A DNA stretch of 64,000 bases from positions 179,554 through 243,553 of the forward strand of contig MPMR01000005.1 in the NCBI GenBank assembly GCA_002238605.1. The letters are read 5' to 3'. Source of the DNA: BD2-11 clade cluster bacterium bin43. Its GTDB lineage: Bacteria > Gemmatimonadota > Gemmatimonadetes > Longimicrobiales > Gaopeijiaceae. Positions 1 to 11,309 of this stretch are shown one piece after another. Below the pieces are notes generated by a model. It was not told where the DNA came from, searched no databases, and saw nothing but the letters and a program-made list of their open reading frames with translations. How positions within the stretch are numbered: the first letter of the stretch is position 1; each line of letters starts with the position of its first letter. Made by a program: the position numbers and the translations under genes.

Positions 1-1963
1 AGCTGGGGACGCGGATGCCGTGGCTCTGGCCCGGGTAGACCACGAGCTGGGTGGGCACGCCGCGCCGGCGCAGCGCCTGGTAGAGCTGCTCGGAGTTGAG
101 GATGGGCACGTTCCAGTCATCCTCGCCGCCCATGATGAGGGTCGGTGTGCTGACCTCGTGCACCTTGTTGAAGGGGCTGATGCGCTCCCAGTTGTCGCGG
201 TTGTCGCCCTCCCAGGGGAGCCCAAGTTCGGCCTCCCACTGCCGCTGGTAGTGGTCGTGCCCGTAGTTGGCGATGTAGAGCACTTCGCTCGCCCCGGTGA
301 TGGCCCCCTCGAAGCGGTCGGTCTGGGTGATGACGTAGTTGGTGAGGATGCCGCCGTACGACCAGCCGCCCACGCCCAGCCGGTCGGGGTCGGTCCAGCC
401 CTGCTCGATGGCGTAGTCGATGCCCGCCATCACGTCCTTGAAGTCGGGGTTGCCCCAGTCGGCCCACAGCGCCGCCGAGAAGTCCTGCCCGTACCCCGAC
501 GAGCCGCGCGGATTGGTGCGCACGACCACGTATCCGTGGGCCGCGAAGAGCTGCGACTCGAACTGGAAGGAGTGGCTGTACTGGGAGACGGGGCCGCCGT
601 GGATGCGCAGGATCGTGGGATAGGCGCGGCCTTCCTCATAGTCGGGCGGGAACGTGACGAACCCCTCGACTTCGATTCCGCCTTCGGAGGGGAACTGGAT
701 GTTGCGGGTTTCGGCGATGTTGACGGTCTGGAGGAAGTCGTCGTTGTGGCCCGTGACGCGGCGCAGCGCGGCGTCGCCGCCGTCGAAGTCCTCCACGGCG
801 TAGATTTCGCCGGGACGGTCCAGGTAGTTGACCCGGGCCGCGAAGGTGCCGCCGTTCCAGTCGAAGCCCGATGCCGAGAGCCCGCCGGAAACCGGCCGCT
901 CCAGGTCCGAGCCGTCCGGGCGGATGCGCGCGATGTGGTTTTCAGAGGAGTCCTCGAGCCCGAACCAGATCCATTCGCCGTCCGGAGAGAAGCGGGGCGA
1001 GCGCACATTGCGGTCCAGGTCGGTGGTGAGCAGGCGGGGCTCGCCCCCGTCCGCCGGGACAACCGCGAGGTGAGTGGTGGCGTACCAGATCAGGTCGGGA
1101 CGGATGCCGGTGCTGTAGGCGAGCCAGCGACCGTCCGGGCTCCACTGCGGTGAACCGTCCGAGCCGGGGTTGGTGGTGACCTGCCGGGGGGAGTCCGTGG
1201 GCTCCTCGAGATCCGCGGACACCACCCAGATGTCGTTGTTGGCGTTCAGGTCGGGATCTTCCGTGCGGTTCGAGACGAACGCGATCCGGGTTCCGTCCGG
1301 GCTCCAGACGCCCAGGGATTCATTCCAGCGTCCCGTGGTGAGCTGCCGCAACTCTTTGGCATCGATCTTGTAGACATACAGGTGCGTCATGCGTGAGCCG
1401 GTCAGGTAGCCGGCGCCGTCCCGCTTGAACTGGATGCGGTCGATGACCCAGGGATCCTGCGGAGCGTTGGGCTTCGCATCCTCGTCCTCCTCCTCGGCAT
1501 CGCGGATGGTGAGGAGGAGACGGGTGCCATCGGGGGACCAGCGATATCCGCTGATGCCCTGCTCGACATCGGTGAGGGGGAAGGCCTCGCCGCCGCGCCG
1601 GTCCAGCGCCCATACCTGGGTCGCGTCCCCGTCGCGAGCCGCGGTGAAGGTGAGGTATCGGCCATCCGGGCTCCAGGCTGGAGAGCCGGCCGACTGCTGG
1701 TCGCGCGTGAGCGGGACGGGGTCGCCGCCCGAGACCGGCGCCATGTATACGCGGGTGTAGGAGCGTTCATCCTCCAGGGAGGTGCGCGAGACCGTATACG
1801 CGACCCAGTCGCCCTCGGGGCTGACAACGGGCGAGCCTACGTTCTCGAGCTCGAAGAGGTCGTCGACCGTGATGTTGCGCCGCTCCTGCGCGACTGCGGC
1901 TGGAGGGGCGAGCGCAGCCGCGAAAAGCACGAAACCGAGGGCTGCCGTTACGAGAGCCTTCAT
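1..1963 (-). CDS. Secreted S9 family prolyl oligopeptidase-like peptidase (3' end outside window)
   Basis: This reading frame stays open from an ATG at 1963 to the left edge, giving at least 654 residues with no stop, so only a short C-terminal tail should be missing. It starts with a Sec-type signal peptide ending near AVAQ. A beta-propeller region with repeated 'WSPDG' (TolB/DPP-like) blades follows, then an alpha/beta hydrolase domain. The catalytic set is visible: Ser535 in GWSYGG, an Asp in GGEDDWNVP, and His648 in GQSHG. The family cleaves peptides from the N-terminal side or after proline. The signal peptide points to export, and a role in peptide scavenging is inferred. The gene is read away from the lipoprotein gene at 2200, with a 236-bp divergent spacer between them. 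The family call is secure; substrate specificity is not. Confidence 0.93.
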   Translation of the reverse strand, partial: MKALVTAALGFVLFAAALAPPAAVAQERRNITVDDLFELENVGSPVVSPEGDWVAYTVSRTSLEDERSYTRVYMAPVSGGDPVPLTRDQQSAGSPAWSPDGRYLTFTAARDGDATQVWALDRRGGEAFPLTDVEQGISGYRWSPDGTRLLLTIRDAEEEDEDAKPNAPQDPWVIDRIQFKRDGAGYLTGSRMTHLYVYKIDAKELRQLTTGRWNESLGVWSPDGTRIAFVSNRTEDPDLNANNDIWVVSADLEEPTDSPRQVTTNPGSDGSPQWSPDGRWLAYSTGIRPDLIWYATTHLAVVPADGGEPRLLTTDLDRNVRSPRFSPDGEWIWFGLEDSSENHIARIRPDGSDLERPVSGGLSASGFDWNGGTFAARVNYLDRPGEIYAVEDFDGGDAALRRVTGHNDDFLQTVNIAETRNIQFPSEGGIEVEGFVTFPPDYEEGRAYPTILRIHGGPVSQYSHSFQFESQLFAAHGYVVVRTNPRGSSGYGQDFSAALWADWGNPDFKDVMAGIDYAIEQGWTDPDRLGVGGWSYGGILTNYVITQTDRFEGAITGASEVLYIANYGHDHYQRQWEAELGLPWEGDNRDNWERISPFNKVHEVSTPTLIMGGEDDWNVPILNSEQLYQALRRRGVPTQLVVYPGQSHGIRVPS

Positions 1964-2199
1964 GATGAACTCCTGAACCGATGAGTGATGATCCTGACCG
2001 TGAGGAGGCAAAGATGAGCGATGAAACCAGGGGAAGCCGGGCGCACGCAAGAATAACAGCGAGTGAACGGGGGGCGCGACCCGAATCGGCCGCGCGCCCG
2101 CGGGGCGTGGAGTTCCCGGTGAGCAGGAGCGGATCGGGAGTGTCCGCTACGGTGGACAGTGCCGGACCCGGGGGTGCTCGCCGGGTGACGTTTCCGTTC

Positions 2200-2592
2200 A
2201 TGCGCGTCATGCTGGTAGCTGCGGTGACCGCCCTCGGCGCAGCCTGCGCCGCGGGTGCCGGGGAGGGAAACCCGGCCATCACGCCCGGCCTCGAGGATCA
2301 GATCGAGATCCGCATCATCAACAACAACTTCAGCGACGCCCGCATGTACGCGGTGCACCCCCGTGGGCGGGAGTACATCGGCATGCTCACCGGGAAGACC
2401 GAAGCCAACTACACCCTCGACTGGGACATGTCGCAGACGCTCTCGATCGAGATCTCGCTGCTCGCCGGCGGGACCTGCACGACGGAGGAACTGATCGTCG
2501 ATCCCGGCGAAGCCCTCTTCCTCAGCATCGATTCCACGCTGGCCACGATGACGAACTGCCGGGGGAACGCGACGGGGATCGGCGGGGGTTAG
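2200..2592 (+). CDS. Small exported (lipo)protein of unknown function
   Basis: The 130-residue product starts [16 protein letters not shown], a signal peptide ending at a cysteine within an imperfect lipobox (G-A-A before Cys). The mature part is acidic and beta-rich, with an '[16 protein letters not shown]' stretch resembling small beta-sandwich lipoproteins, and it has two further cysteines (GGTCTTEE and TNCRGN) that could pair. The open frame extends upstream to 1981, but that extension is polar and arginine-rich. I chose the ATG at 2200 because it places the hydrophobic segment at the N-terminus; a GTG at 2185 is possible. I do not recognise the family. Its stop overlaps the stop of the convergent DprA-like gene. 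Confidence 0.6.
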   Translation: MRVMLVAAVTALGAACAAGAGEGNPAITPGLEDQIEIRIINNNFSDARMYAVHPRGREYIGMLTGKTEANYTLDWDMSQTLSIEISLLAGGTCTTEELIVDPGEALFLSIDSTLATMTNCRGNATGIGGG

Positions 2593-4022
2593 TCGCGGTC
2601 GGCTGGCAGGCTCAGTGCCCCCAGACGATCTTGTCCCGCTGAGGTAAGGCGAAACCGCTGGTTTACGCTGCTCGGCTTCTCGGGAATCGTCATCTCGATC
2701 CAGCCCTCCTCAAGGCAGGGCTTGAGATACCGCTCACGCAGGTTTCCGAGGCTCCGGAGCCCCAGCGCGGTCAGGATATCCTTTCGGCTCATGTCGCCCG
2801 AGATGGCGAGAAGAAGTTTCTCTCGTGGTGTGAGAACGGACACCGGTGCCGGGACCTCCGGCAAGTCTCCCCTGGGATGTGGCCTGGGGTCTTCGACGCC
2901 ATTGGCGGTCCGGTCATCCCGTTGCCCATGAATCGGCCGACCCGATTGATGCTCCCGCACCTCCCGGTTCCCGAGAAGTGACAGGTCGTACTGTCCGGAC
3001 GCAGGTTGTGAAGCCGGTGCGGCAAGTTGGTCCTGTAGAGGGTCACCTCGAAGGACTCTGTGCAGCGCCTCCGGCGTCTTCGGACTTGGCCAGGGCTTCG
3101 CACCACGATCAAGTAGCCGCTCAAGGCCCTCGGAACGTTCGCCGCAAGCGCGAACGTAAACCGACACGAATCTCAGCTTGTCCAGTTGGTCGGTCGCCCC
3201 TGACCAGGTACCCCCATGCCCATAGTCCGAGTTGACCACAAGGGCGGCGTCCGACAGCGCGTAAATGAGCTTGTTGCGCTGCATGGCGTGGCCCACCAGG
3301 AAACGGACCGCCGGATCGTAAGGACAAACCAAAACGAGTCGCCCGTCCATCAGGGCGCCGCGGTTTCCCCGGTTCAGGGCCGCGCGTTCGAGGCCGTTGG
3401 CCAAGACGCCGACCGACCCGCCTCCGGCCTCTAGTGCGCCCCTCATTGCGGCCTGGTCGATTCCACGCGCTCCACCGGATATGATCGCCGTTTTCGCTTC
3501 AGCGCTGAGTCGACCCACGTTTTCGGCGTACTCGACAAGGTCTTCCTTGACGTTCCGCGAGCCGACCACCGCCAGCCCGCCACTTTCCAGAATCGTGCGA
3601 TCTCCGCACCCGTAGAGGACTGGCGGGGCGTTTCCTCCCATCCGGGCCTTCAGCCGCCGCGGATAGTCTGGGTCAGCCCGGGTTACGATCCACAGGGCGC
3701 GGGCACGCCACCGTTCAACCGCCTGTGCGAGGAGGAATCCGCGGTCAAGCAGCCGTTGGATTCGTTCGCCGTCCAGGCCGGCCCGGCATTGGCGCAACAC
3801 GTTGATAGCCTCACGACCGAGCAAATCGGCTGGCTCCCGTCGGGCGGCCCGAAGCTGCTTGGCGAAATCGCGGTACTCGGCGGTGGTTAAGGGACGGGGG
3901 TTCGCAGAACGGGCACTCCCCTTCACAGTCCGTGGCCGCGACGGGCGCCTGCGGGAGCCCGCGAGCAAAGGCGCGGTCAACAGCAGAATCGCCTGCGCGT
4001 TTGGGCTTAGGTCGGCGGTCAT
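2589..4022 (-). CDS. DprA-like Rossmann-fold protein with C-terminal winged helix
   Basis: The 477-residue protein contains a DprA/Smf-type nucleotide-binding fold: [10 protein letters not shown], then [14 protein letters not shown], then a GVLANGLE strand and a [16 protein letters not shown] segment, all in DprA order. The C-terminal ~80 residues look like a winged helix ([19 protein letters not shown]). Chromosomal DprA loads RecA on incoming ssDNA. Here the context is different: the ATG at 4022 overlaps the phosphoribosyltransferase stop by one base (TGATG), so translation is coupled, and a RecQ-like helicase lies upstream. DprA-like proteins paired with phosphoribosyltransferases are known in ShosTA-type toxin-antitoxin/defence loci, where the DprA partner is the antitoxin. 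That assignment is an inference here. An arginine-rich upstream extension of the open frame to 4376 was rejected. Confidence 0.85.
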   Translation of the reverse strand: MTADLSPNAQAILLLTAPLLAGSRRRPSRPRTVKGSARSANPRPLTTAEYRDFAKQLRAARREPADLLGREAINVLRQCRAGLDGERIQRLLDRGFLLAQAVERWRARALWIVTRADPDYPRRLKARMGGNAPPVLYGCGDRTILESGGLAVVGSRNVKEDLVEYAENVGRLSAEAKTAIISGGARGIDQAAMRGALEAGGGSVGVLANGLERAALNRGNRGALMDGRLVLVCPYDPAVRFLVGHAMQRNKLIYALSDAALVVNSDYGHGGTWSGATDQLDKLRFVSVYVRACGERSEGLERLLDRGAKPWPSPKTPEALHRVLRGDPLQDQLAAPASQPASGQYDLSLLGNREVREHQSGRPIHGQRDDRTANGVEDPRPHPRGDLPEVPAPVSVLTPREKLLLAISGDMSRKDILTALGLRSLGNLRERYLKPCLEEGWIEMTIPEKPSSVNQRFRLTSAGQDRLGALSLPADRD

Positions 4023-4714
4023 CAGCTCCCACGCAGTGACGAGAGAGCGAGCGGCCACACCTCGCCGCTTCCGTAATGGCGCAAGAGCCACGCGGCCACT
4101 GCAAAGGTCCAGCGCGAACCGACGATATCGTCCACCAGAAGGACGGACCCGGGCAGTGGCTTTTCGTGCACTTCCAGCACGCCGTCGAGGTTCAGTGCCT
4201 GTTGCAGGCTGTTGGCCATCGACTTTTGCTCTTCGGGCGTCCTCGTCTGTTGGAGAACCGCGCGAAACGGCAACCCCAGAGCACGTGCAAGCCTTCGGGC
4301 AAAGTCTGGAACCAGGTCCGGGTTCCGGCGCGAGGGAATGCAGGTCACCCACGACGGAGTGGGTTCCGGGTTCCATCGTTGCATCATCCGGACGCAGGCG
4401 TCAACGAGCTCATCGTCGAATCCACTTCCGAGTTTTTCTTGCCGGACCCTCTCGCCCCATCCCCCGTCGCGCCAGACTGACAGCGCCCTCCCTTCGTTCG
4501 CACGAAGCTCATCGGGAATCTTCCCCTTGATCTCGTATTGGGGCAATCCGCCAGCGGGCCACATCTTGCGCGGCTCAATCACCAGAGCCCGGCGGCGGAG
4601 AAACGCTACGGCCGCTCGCACGAGAACAGGGGTGACGCTCGTGGAGAGTGACGGCAGATTCGGCGGCTCAAACGCTTCAGGGTCACCATCGAGTGCCTGA
4701 ACCAGGAATTCCAT
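4022..4714 (-). CDS. ComF/PRTase-like phosphoribosyltransferase domain protein
   Basis: The product is 230 residues from the ATG at 4714; another ATG at 4753 would add 13. The C-terminal half carries a type I phosphoribosyltransferase signature: the PRPP loop reads [15 protein letters not shown], preceded by [18 protein letters not shown] as in ComFC-type proteins. The N-terminal half holds a '[17 protein letters not shown]' segment of unknown role. The gene overlaps the 3' end of the RecQ-like gene by 32 bases and ends in a TGATG junction with the dprA-like gene, so the three are one operon. In ShosTA systems the PRTase protein is the toxin. Alternatively it could be a competence-like ComF homologue. 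I rate the domain call high and the toxin role moderate to low. Confidence 0.85.
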   Translation of the reverse strand: MEFLVQALDGDPEAFEPPNLPSLSTSVTPVLVRAAVAFLRRRALVIEPRKMWPAGGLPQYEIKGKIPDELRANEGRALSVWRDGGWGERVRQEKLGSGFDDELVDACVRMMQRWNPEPTPSWVTCIPSRRNPDLVPDFARRLARALGLPFRAVLQQTRTPEEQKSMANSLQQALNLDGVLEVHEKPLPGSVLLVDDIVGSRWTFAVAAWLLRHYGSGEVWPLALSSLRGS

Positions 4715-6134
4715 GTGTCTCGACCCGGAGTGCGACGTACTCCTGCATCTCACTCTGCTCCACTCGTCGCAAGCCGGTCAATCGCTCGGCGCGGTCCCAG
4801 AAGGCCTGGCCCAGAGTTGTCGCCGTGAGCTGCCACCTCGAACCCTGCTTGACGACTGGCGGCGGCGACTCCAGAGACAGCAGTTTCATCGTCTGCTTGA
4901 TACGGCCACCGCTGATGTTCAGGCCACGCCGAAGGTCTGTCAGCGATGCCCCCTGCGGTGACTCTTCCAGCGTGTCGATCACTCGCTGTACTTCATCGCG
5001 GGTAGGAAAGGCGGTGTCGATGAAGTAATCCGTGATGTCGGTCTCCTCGTCGCCGCTCAGCAGCACACCGTAGGCAGCCTCCAGAGCTCGACCGGCACGG
5101 CCTACCTGCTGGTAGTAGAAAACAACGGACCCCGGCGTCTGGTAGTGGATGACGAAACGGAGGTCGGGCTTGTCGAAGCCCATGCCGAGAGCGGGCGTCG
5201 CCACCAGGGCTTTCACGCGATTCTCGAGCAATGCCTCCTCGAGCTCTTCTCGCTCCTCTGGTGGTGTCCGGCCCGTATACGCCCGGACGTCGAGAGATCG
5301 TGATCGCAGCCAGGCTGCCACGAGTTCTGCATCACGGATGGTGAGAGTATAGATAATGCCGTGTCCCGAGAGACGCGGCAGCGTCTCCGCGAGCCAGGCG
5401 AGCCGCTCCGCCTGGCTGGGTAGCCGGATCGTCTGCAGAGCGAGGGACGGTCGAGCCAAGCTTCCCCGGGCAACGGCCAGATCGGGTCCGAGGACATCTC
5501 GCAGATCGCTCATCACACGGTCGTTCGCCGTGGCCGTCGTCGCGAGCAGCCTCAGGTTTGGCGGAAGGGTGCGGGCGATGCGTTCGATCAGCCGATAGTC
5601 GGGACGGAAATCGTGTCCCCAATCGGAGATGCAGTGCGCTTCATCGATGACGAGCAGGGAAATACGCCCGGCGATGGGGAAGAGTACTTCGTCACGGAAA
5701 CGTTCGTTGGCCAGCCGCTCAGGGGCGATCAGCAGGATGTCCACTTCATCGCGCACCAATAGCTCTTCCACTTCGGACCATTCGTCCACGTTATCTGATG
5801 TGATTCGCCTGGCACGGACTCCCATCCGTTCTGCGGCGGCAATCTGGTTACGCATGAGGGCGAGCAACGGGGACATCAACAGGGTTGGTTCGGCGCCCGA
5901 TTCCCTGAGCAGCCTGGTCGCGATGAAGTAGACGAAGCTCTTGCCCCAACCCGTCTTCTGCACAACGAGGAGTCGGCCGGCACCCCTTACGACATGACTG
6001 ATGGCTTCTTCCTGCCCCGGGCGGAATCCGGCACCCGGAAGACCGGTGCCGATCCTGAGGAGTTCACGGGCTCGGTTGCTGTCGTAGGCCAGTCTTCGCA
6101 CGTCGGATCTCTCGGTCTTGGCCCGTCCCGACAT
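4683..6134 (-). CDS. RecQ-like superfamily II DNA helicase (short form)
   Basis: The 483-residue protein has the full RecQ helicase core. Motif 0 is GFRPGQEEAI, Walker A is TGWGKS, motif II is DEAHCISDWGHDFRPDY (the RecQ hallmark), motif III is ATTATAN, and motif VI lies in YYQQVGRAGRA. The C-terminal ~110 residues form a winged-helix-like region (SLTDLRRGLNISGGRIKQTM), and I see no HRDC domain or zinc-binding RQC cysteines. It should unwind DNA 3' to 5' using ATP. It is the first gene of the helicase-PRTase-DprA operon. The mixture of RecQ, ComF-like and DprA-like partners suggests handling of foreign ssDNA rather than housekeeping repair. Start chosen at the ATG closest to the conserved core; 50 bp separate it from the amidase gene upstream. 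Confidence 0.9.
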   Translation of the reverse strand: MSGRAKTERSDVRRLAYDSNRARELLRIGTGLPGAGFRPGQEEAISHVVRGAGRLLVVQKTGWGKSFVYFIATRLLRESGAEPTLLMSPLLALMRNQIAAAERMGVRARRITSDNVDEWSEVEELLVRDEVDILLIAPERLANERFRDEVLFPIAGRISLLVIDEAHCISDWGHDFRPDYRLIERIARTLPPNLRLLATTATANDRVMSDLRDVLGPDLAVARGSLARPSLALQTIRLPSQAERLAWLAETLPRLSGHGIIYTLTIRDAELVAAWLRSRSLDVRAYTGRTPPEEREELEEALLENRVKALVATPALGMGFDKPDLRFVIHYQTPGSVVFYYQQVGRAGRALEAAYGVLLSGDEETDITDYFIDTAFPTRDEVQRVIDTLEESPQGASLTDLRRGLNISGGRIKQTMKLLSLESPPPVVKQGSRWQLTATTLGQAFWDRAERLTGLRRVEQSEMQEYVALRVETHGIPGSGTRW

Positions 6135-6184
6135 CCGCAGATGTTCGAGAACCAGAGCTGCGACGGGATCGCCGCGTCGAGTCG

Positions 6185-7738
6185 CTAGCGTAGCGCCGGG
6201 GCGCTTTCGGGCGGGCTCCGGTGTCCCGTCGCCTGCTCGAAAGCATAGCCGAAGCGCATCAGCATCCCTTCAGCAAAGGGGCGGCCCAGGAACTCGATTC
6301 CGATGGGCAGGCCGTCCGGGGTGAAGCCGGCGGGGACGGTGACCGCGGGCCAGCCCGTCACCGGACTGAGCAGGCGGTTGTCGCCGAGCCCGTAGTCGTC
6401 GGCCGGGGAGGGATTGGTTTCGACGTCGGGGGCGATGAGGGATGGCGGGTGGTCGAAGGTGGTGTGCACCAGCGCGTCGAGGCCGTGGTCGGCCATCACC
6501 TGGTAGACATCCTGGCGGAGCTGGTCGCGGGCCAGCATATAGGCCAGGTACCCGGGGTCGCGGGTGGTCTTCCCGAGTGAACCCGCCAGCCCGGTCGCCC
6601 GCCAGGGCGTCACCCGCCCGCTGAGCAGGATGGAGCGCAGGGTCGTGTAGGGCGGGTCGTCGAGTGCCGCCAGGTAGGCGTTGGTGGCGGCCTCGGTCTC
6701 GTGGGAGTTCAAGGAGTAGATGGCGTTGACCCGGTCGACGCCCGGGATGGCGACGTTGTCCACCACTTCGGCGCCCAGCGCACGCAATTGGTCGACGGCG
6801 GCGTCGACGCGCGCGCGCACCTGCCGGTAGCCCTCCGAATCCGTGTCCAGCGCCTGGTCCATGGGATCGCGGATGATGCCGATGCGGGCCCCGTCGAGCC
6901 CATCCTCGGAGAGCCCGTCGCTGTAGGAGTCCGGGACCCGGCCCACCGACACCGCGGTCACCGGGTCGTTGGGGTCGTACCCGGCGATTGCGTCCAGCAG
7001 AATGGCCGCGTCCATGACGGTGCGGGTCATCGGCCCCATGGTGTCGGTGGTGGGGTTGGCGGGCATCATCCCGTATCGGCTGACCAGCTGCAGCGTGGGC
7101 CTGAGCCCGACCAGCGAATGCACCGCGGACGGCCCGCGGATGGAACCGCCGGTGTCCTCTCCGATGCCGATCATCCCCAGGTTGGCGGCCACGCCCGCGC
7201 CCGTTCCGCCGGACGAGCCGCTCGGGTTGCGCCGCGGGTCGTACGGGTTGCGGATGAAGCCGAAACCCGAGCCCACGTAGCGCGAGGCGAACTCGCCCAT
7301 GTTGGTCTTGGCGAGGATGAGCGCGCCCGCGTCCTTCATGCGCGTGACGATGGTGGCCTCGCGGGAGGACACGAACTCGCTGAAGAGCGCCGATCCGTAG
7401 GTGGTCGGCATGCCGCGGGTCTCGACCTGGTCCTTGAGGAGAACCGGGATGCAGTGCAGCGGCCCGCTGAGTCCGCCGGAGGCGAGCGCCTGGTCGAGGC
7501 GGGCGGCCTCGTCGAGGGCGGCGGGGTTCAGGTTGGCGATGGTGTTGAGCCGCGGTCCCTGCTGGTCGTAGGCCTCGATGCGGCCGAGGTAGCCCTGCAC
7601 CAGGTCGACGCAGGTCAGCTCCCCGGAGAGGAATGCGGCGTGCACCTCCGCGATGGTTGCTTCCTCGAGCTGGAAGTCCTGGGCGAATGCGGCGCCGGGG
7701 GCAGCCAGGAGCAGGCTGGCGCCCAGCAGGAGCCTCAT
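6185..7738 (-). CDS. Secreted amidase-signature family hydrolase
   Basis: The protein is 517 residues from the ATG at 7738, which begins a clean signal peptide ([15 protein letters not shown], cleavage near AFAQ). The open frame runs upstream to 7846, and an ATG at 7801 would give a long arginine-rich n-region. The amidase-signature triad is present: Lys in [13 protein letters not shown], the cis-Ser in [12 protein letters not shown], and the nucleophile Ser in [11 protein letters not shown]. Members hydrolyse carboxamides, including aryl and peptide amides, and Glu-tRNA amidotransferase A is a cytoplasmic relative. The signal peptide argues against a tRNA role. The stop is 50 bp from the helicase operon on the same strand, but the functional link looks weak. 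Confidence 0.92.
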   Translation of the reverse strand: MRLLLGASLLLAAPGAAFAQDFQLEEATIAEVHAAFLSGELTCVDLVQGYLGRIEAYDQQGPRLNTIANLNPAALDEAARLDQALASGGLSGPLHCIPVLLKDQVETRGMPTTYGSALFSEFVSSREATIVTRMKDAGALILAKTNMGEFASRYVGSGFGFIRNPYDPRRNPSGSSGGTGAGVAANLGMIGIGEDTGGSIRGPSAVHSLVGLRPTLQLVSRYGMMPANPTTDTMGPMTRTVMDAAILLDAIAGYDPNDPVTAVSVGRVPDSYSDGLSEDGLDGARIGIIRDPMDQALDTDSEGYRQVRARVDAAVDQLRALGAEVVDNVAIPGVDRVNAIYSLNSHETEAATNAYLAALDDPPYTTLRSILLSGRVTPWRATGLAGSLGKTTRDPGYLAYMLARDQLRQDVYQVMADHGLDALVHTTFDHPPSLIAPDVETNPSPADDYGLGDNRLLSPVTGWPAVTVPAGFTPDGLPIGIEFLGRPFAEGMLMRFGYAFEQATGHRSPPESAPALR

Positions 7739-7997
7739 CGGGCGCGGAGTGCGAGAGCGGGTGCGCGTCTGCCGTTCGAGGGGAAGCCATCCGGGATTCA
7801 TCGGCGTTCTCCGGCGGGGCATTGTGGTGGACTTGTGGAAGGGCATCTACGTTCTCTCCCCGTTTCCGGGATGGCAAGCAAAACCGCTTGCATCCGCTTG
7901 CGGCCGGGGCCATGGTGAGACGCCCCGCCACCCGTGGGTGACCGCAACCCGTCTACCATTCGGTATGACCCGGCAAACATGGCAGAGACCGGAGAAC

Positions 7998-8918
<921 letters not shown>

Positions 8919-9005
8919 CGCGCCGGCTCCGTCGGCGCCGCCGGTCCCCCGCCGGTCCGGGGTTGGACCTCTCGAGGAGCGGCCCCCGCGTCCGGGGGTG
9001 ACCCG

Positions 9006-11309
9006 TCAGCCTCCCGGCGCCAGCACCAGCCGGTTCTCCGCCTGCGCCTCCACCGCCTCGCGCGAGAAGAGCATCGGGAAGTACTCCCGGTTGGCCCAAT
9101 CCTCGGTGAGGTTGCCGTAATAGGGGCTCCCCGGCCGGCCGGACTGTCCGGGCGCGTTGGTGAGCAGCGACCCGTCCAGGTCGCCGAAGTCGACGATGTG
9201 GCGGTAGGTGGCTCCCGTCGCCGCCACCGTGCCCGCGCCCCCGGAGCGCTCCGCCGGGGGCAGGTCGTAGGCGGTCACCAGCGAGTGCGGGAACTCGTTG
9301 CGGTGGTCGCGTCCCCAGCGCCACTGGGCGGGATCGTCGCCCTGGTCGCGCGCGATCCGGTCCAGGGCGGCGGCGAGGGCTGCTTCCAGCGCCGCCGCCG
9401 AATCCCCGCCCCCGTCGCCCGCGACCTGTTGGAGCAAATCCGGGTCGAGGCGGCGGTAGATCGCGGCCGCGCGGCTGTCGCGGTCGAACACCCCGTTCCA
9501 GGCGGCCAGCTCGGCCCGGTAGGACTCCACTTCGGCGTCGCTCGCCGTCCATCCGCCGAAGAGCGCCGCGTGGGCCGCGCCCGACGCCGAATACGCATCC
9601 TGCTGGAGCGCCCGCGAGTCCTCGGGCGTGAAATCGCTGCCCGCGTTCAGCACCTCCCGCACGCGCGCGAAGCGGGCGAAGGGCCCGGCGGTCTTGAAGA
9701 AGAGCGGCGGGTCGTATCCCGGCGGATGAATGTCGTGGTTGGCGGTTCCCACCCATCCGCGCTCCGGGTTGTATTCGCTGGGAAGATCATCGCGGAAGCC
9801 GTCCCACTCGTATTCCCCCGTGCCCGGCACCGGCAGCCGCCCGTGCCAGTTGGGACGGCTCGGCGAGAGCGCCGCGGCCTGCCAGGCGATGTTCCCGTCC
9901 GCGTCGCCGCAGATCATGTTCTCGGTCGGCGCCAGCCAGTAGCGCATCTCCTCCAGAAACGCGCTGCAGTCGGAGACCACGTTGAGCCGCAGGCCCGCCA
10001 GGTATCCCGTGGTCCCCGGTTGGTGCATGGTCGAGCGCATGGCGTAGGCCAGGTTGTTTTCGGGATCCCGGTGGAAGATCGGTCCGTGACGCGAAAACTC
10101 GAGCTCCATGGTCACGGGCTCGCCGTTCCTGACCTGGACGGTTTCCGTGATGGTCCGCACCTCCTCCCAGCCATCGCCCCAGCGCACCTCCTTCGGGTTG
10201 TCCGGGTTCGCCTGCTCGACGTAGACGTCGGACTGGTCGGTGCCGACGATGGTGAGCCCCCAGGCGATGCGCCCGTTGTGCCCGATCGCCACCCCGGGAA
10301 GCACCGGCTCGGTCGAACCGATGGTGGTCCAGCCGGGCGCGTCCAGGTGCACCACGTAGCGAAGGGACGGGTTGGTCACCCCGCGGTGCGGGTCGTTGGC
10401 CACGATCGCATGGCCGCTCGCGGTGCGGCTCCCGTGGATCGCCCAGTTGTTGCTCCCGGGGGAGGTCTCGCGCGCGCCAAGGTTGAGCGCCATCTCCGAC
10501 CCTGTCCAATCGGTGTAGGGGGCGACCAGCGGCGGGCTGCTCATGGCATTGCGAAATCCCGTCACCCCGGCCAGCACTTCGCCCGAGATCAGCTCCATGT
10601 CGACGCCGTCGGGCACGACCAAATCCCGCCACGGCGTCGGATTCGCCTGCCGGTTGGCCTCCTCCGCGCCCAGATCGCCCACCCGCAGCGCCAACTGCAG
10701 CTCGCGCCGCACATCCGCCAGAGGCATCGCCGTCTGCATGCGCAGCAGAGGCGTCTCGGCGCTCCAGTATTCGGGCTCGAGACCCGTGAGCAGGAACTCC
10801 ACGGGGAGCTCACCCGCCGCCGTCGCGTGATCGATGTACGCATTGATCCCCGCTGCGAAGGCCTCCAGGATGCGCCGGCCCTCCGGGTGGTAGCTGGTGA
10901 ACTCGGCGTCGTCGAAGGGGCCCCGGAACATGAGCAGGCGCGCGACGCGGTCGTGCTGCAGCGCCTCCGCGCCCAGCACCTCGCTCAGCCGGCCCTCGCC
11001 GGCCCTCCGGTACATCTCCATCTGCCAGAGGCGGTCCTGTGCCTGGACGAAGCCCTGTGCGAAGAACAGGTCGTCGAGGCCCGAGGCGTAGATGTGGGGG
11101 ATGCCCCAGGGATCGCGCAGCACCTCGACTTCGGCCTCGAGCCCCGGGACTTCGATCCGCCCATCGATCCGGGGCAACTGCGCCTGTGCCAGCTCTTCGA
11201 AGCTTGCCGTTGGATTCTCCGCGCACGCGCAGACGAAGGCGAGGAAGCCGAATGTGGCGACGGCAACGCCGGGGTGCCGGGCGAATCCGGAGACACGGAT
11301 GGGGCTCAT
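9006..11309 (-). CDS. Penicillin acylase family Ntn hydrolase, exported
   Basis: The 767-residue precursor begins with a hydrophobic signal with cysteines (FLAFVCAC) and may be a lipoprotein. The alpha-chain hallmark EVLRDPWGIPHIYA and FFAQGFVQAQDRLWQME are present. The autocatalytic cleavage site is SPGSNNWA: Ser286 would become the N-terminal nucleophile of the beta chain, and TASGHAIVANDPH follows as usual. Asn/Arg oxyanion-type residues lie further downstream. The family hydrolyses beta-lactam side chains, acyl-homoserine lactones or cyclic imides, and the natural substrate cannot be told from sequence. The gene is convergent with the dehydrogenase gene (87-bp gap) and divergent from a secreted-protein gene at 11431. 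Confidence 0.94.
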   Translation of the reverse strand: MSPIRVSGFARHPGVAVATFGFLAFVCACAENPTASFEELAQAQLPRIDGRIEVPGLEAEVEVLRDPWGIPHIYASGLDDLFFAQGFVQAQDRLWQMEMYRRAGEGRLSEVLGAEALQHDRVARLLMFRGPFDDAEFTSYHPEGRRILEAFAAGINAYIDHATAAGELPVEFLLTGLEPEYWSAETPLLRMQTAMPLADVRRELQLALRVGDLGAEEANRQANPTPWRDLVVPDGVDMELISGEVLAGVTGFRNAMSSPPLVAPYTDWTGSEMALNLGARETSPGSNNWAIHGSRTASGHAIVANDPHRGVTNPSLRYVVHLDAPGWTTIGSTEPVLPGVAIGHNGRIAWGLTIVGTDQSDVYVEQANPDNPKEVRWGDGWEEVRTITETVQVRNGEPVTMELEFSRHGPIFHRDPENNLAYAMRSTMHQPGTTGYLAGLRLNVVSDCSAFLEEMRYWLAPTENMICGDADGNIAWQAAALSPSRPNWHGRLPVPGTGEYEWDGFRDDLPSEYNPERGWVGTANHDIHPPGYDPPLFFKTAGPFARFARVREVLNAGSDFTPEDSRALQQDAYSASGAAHAALFGGWTASDAEVESYRAELAAWNGVFDRDSRAAAIYRRLDPDLLQQVAGDGGGDSAAALEAALAAALDRIARDQGDDPAQWRWGRDHRNEFPHSLVTAYDLPPAERSGGAGTVAATGATYRHIVDFGDLDGSLLTNAPGQSGRPGSPYYGNLTEDWANREYFPMLFSREAVEAQAENRLVLAPGG

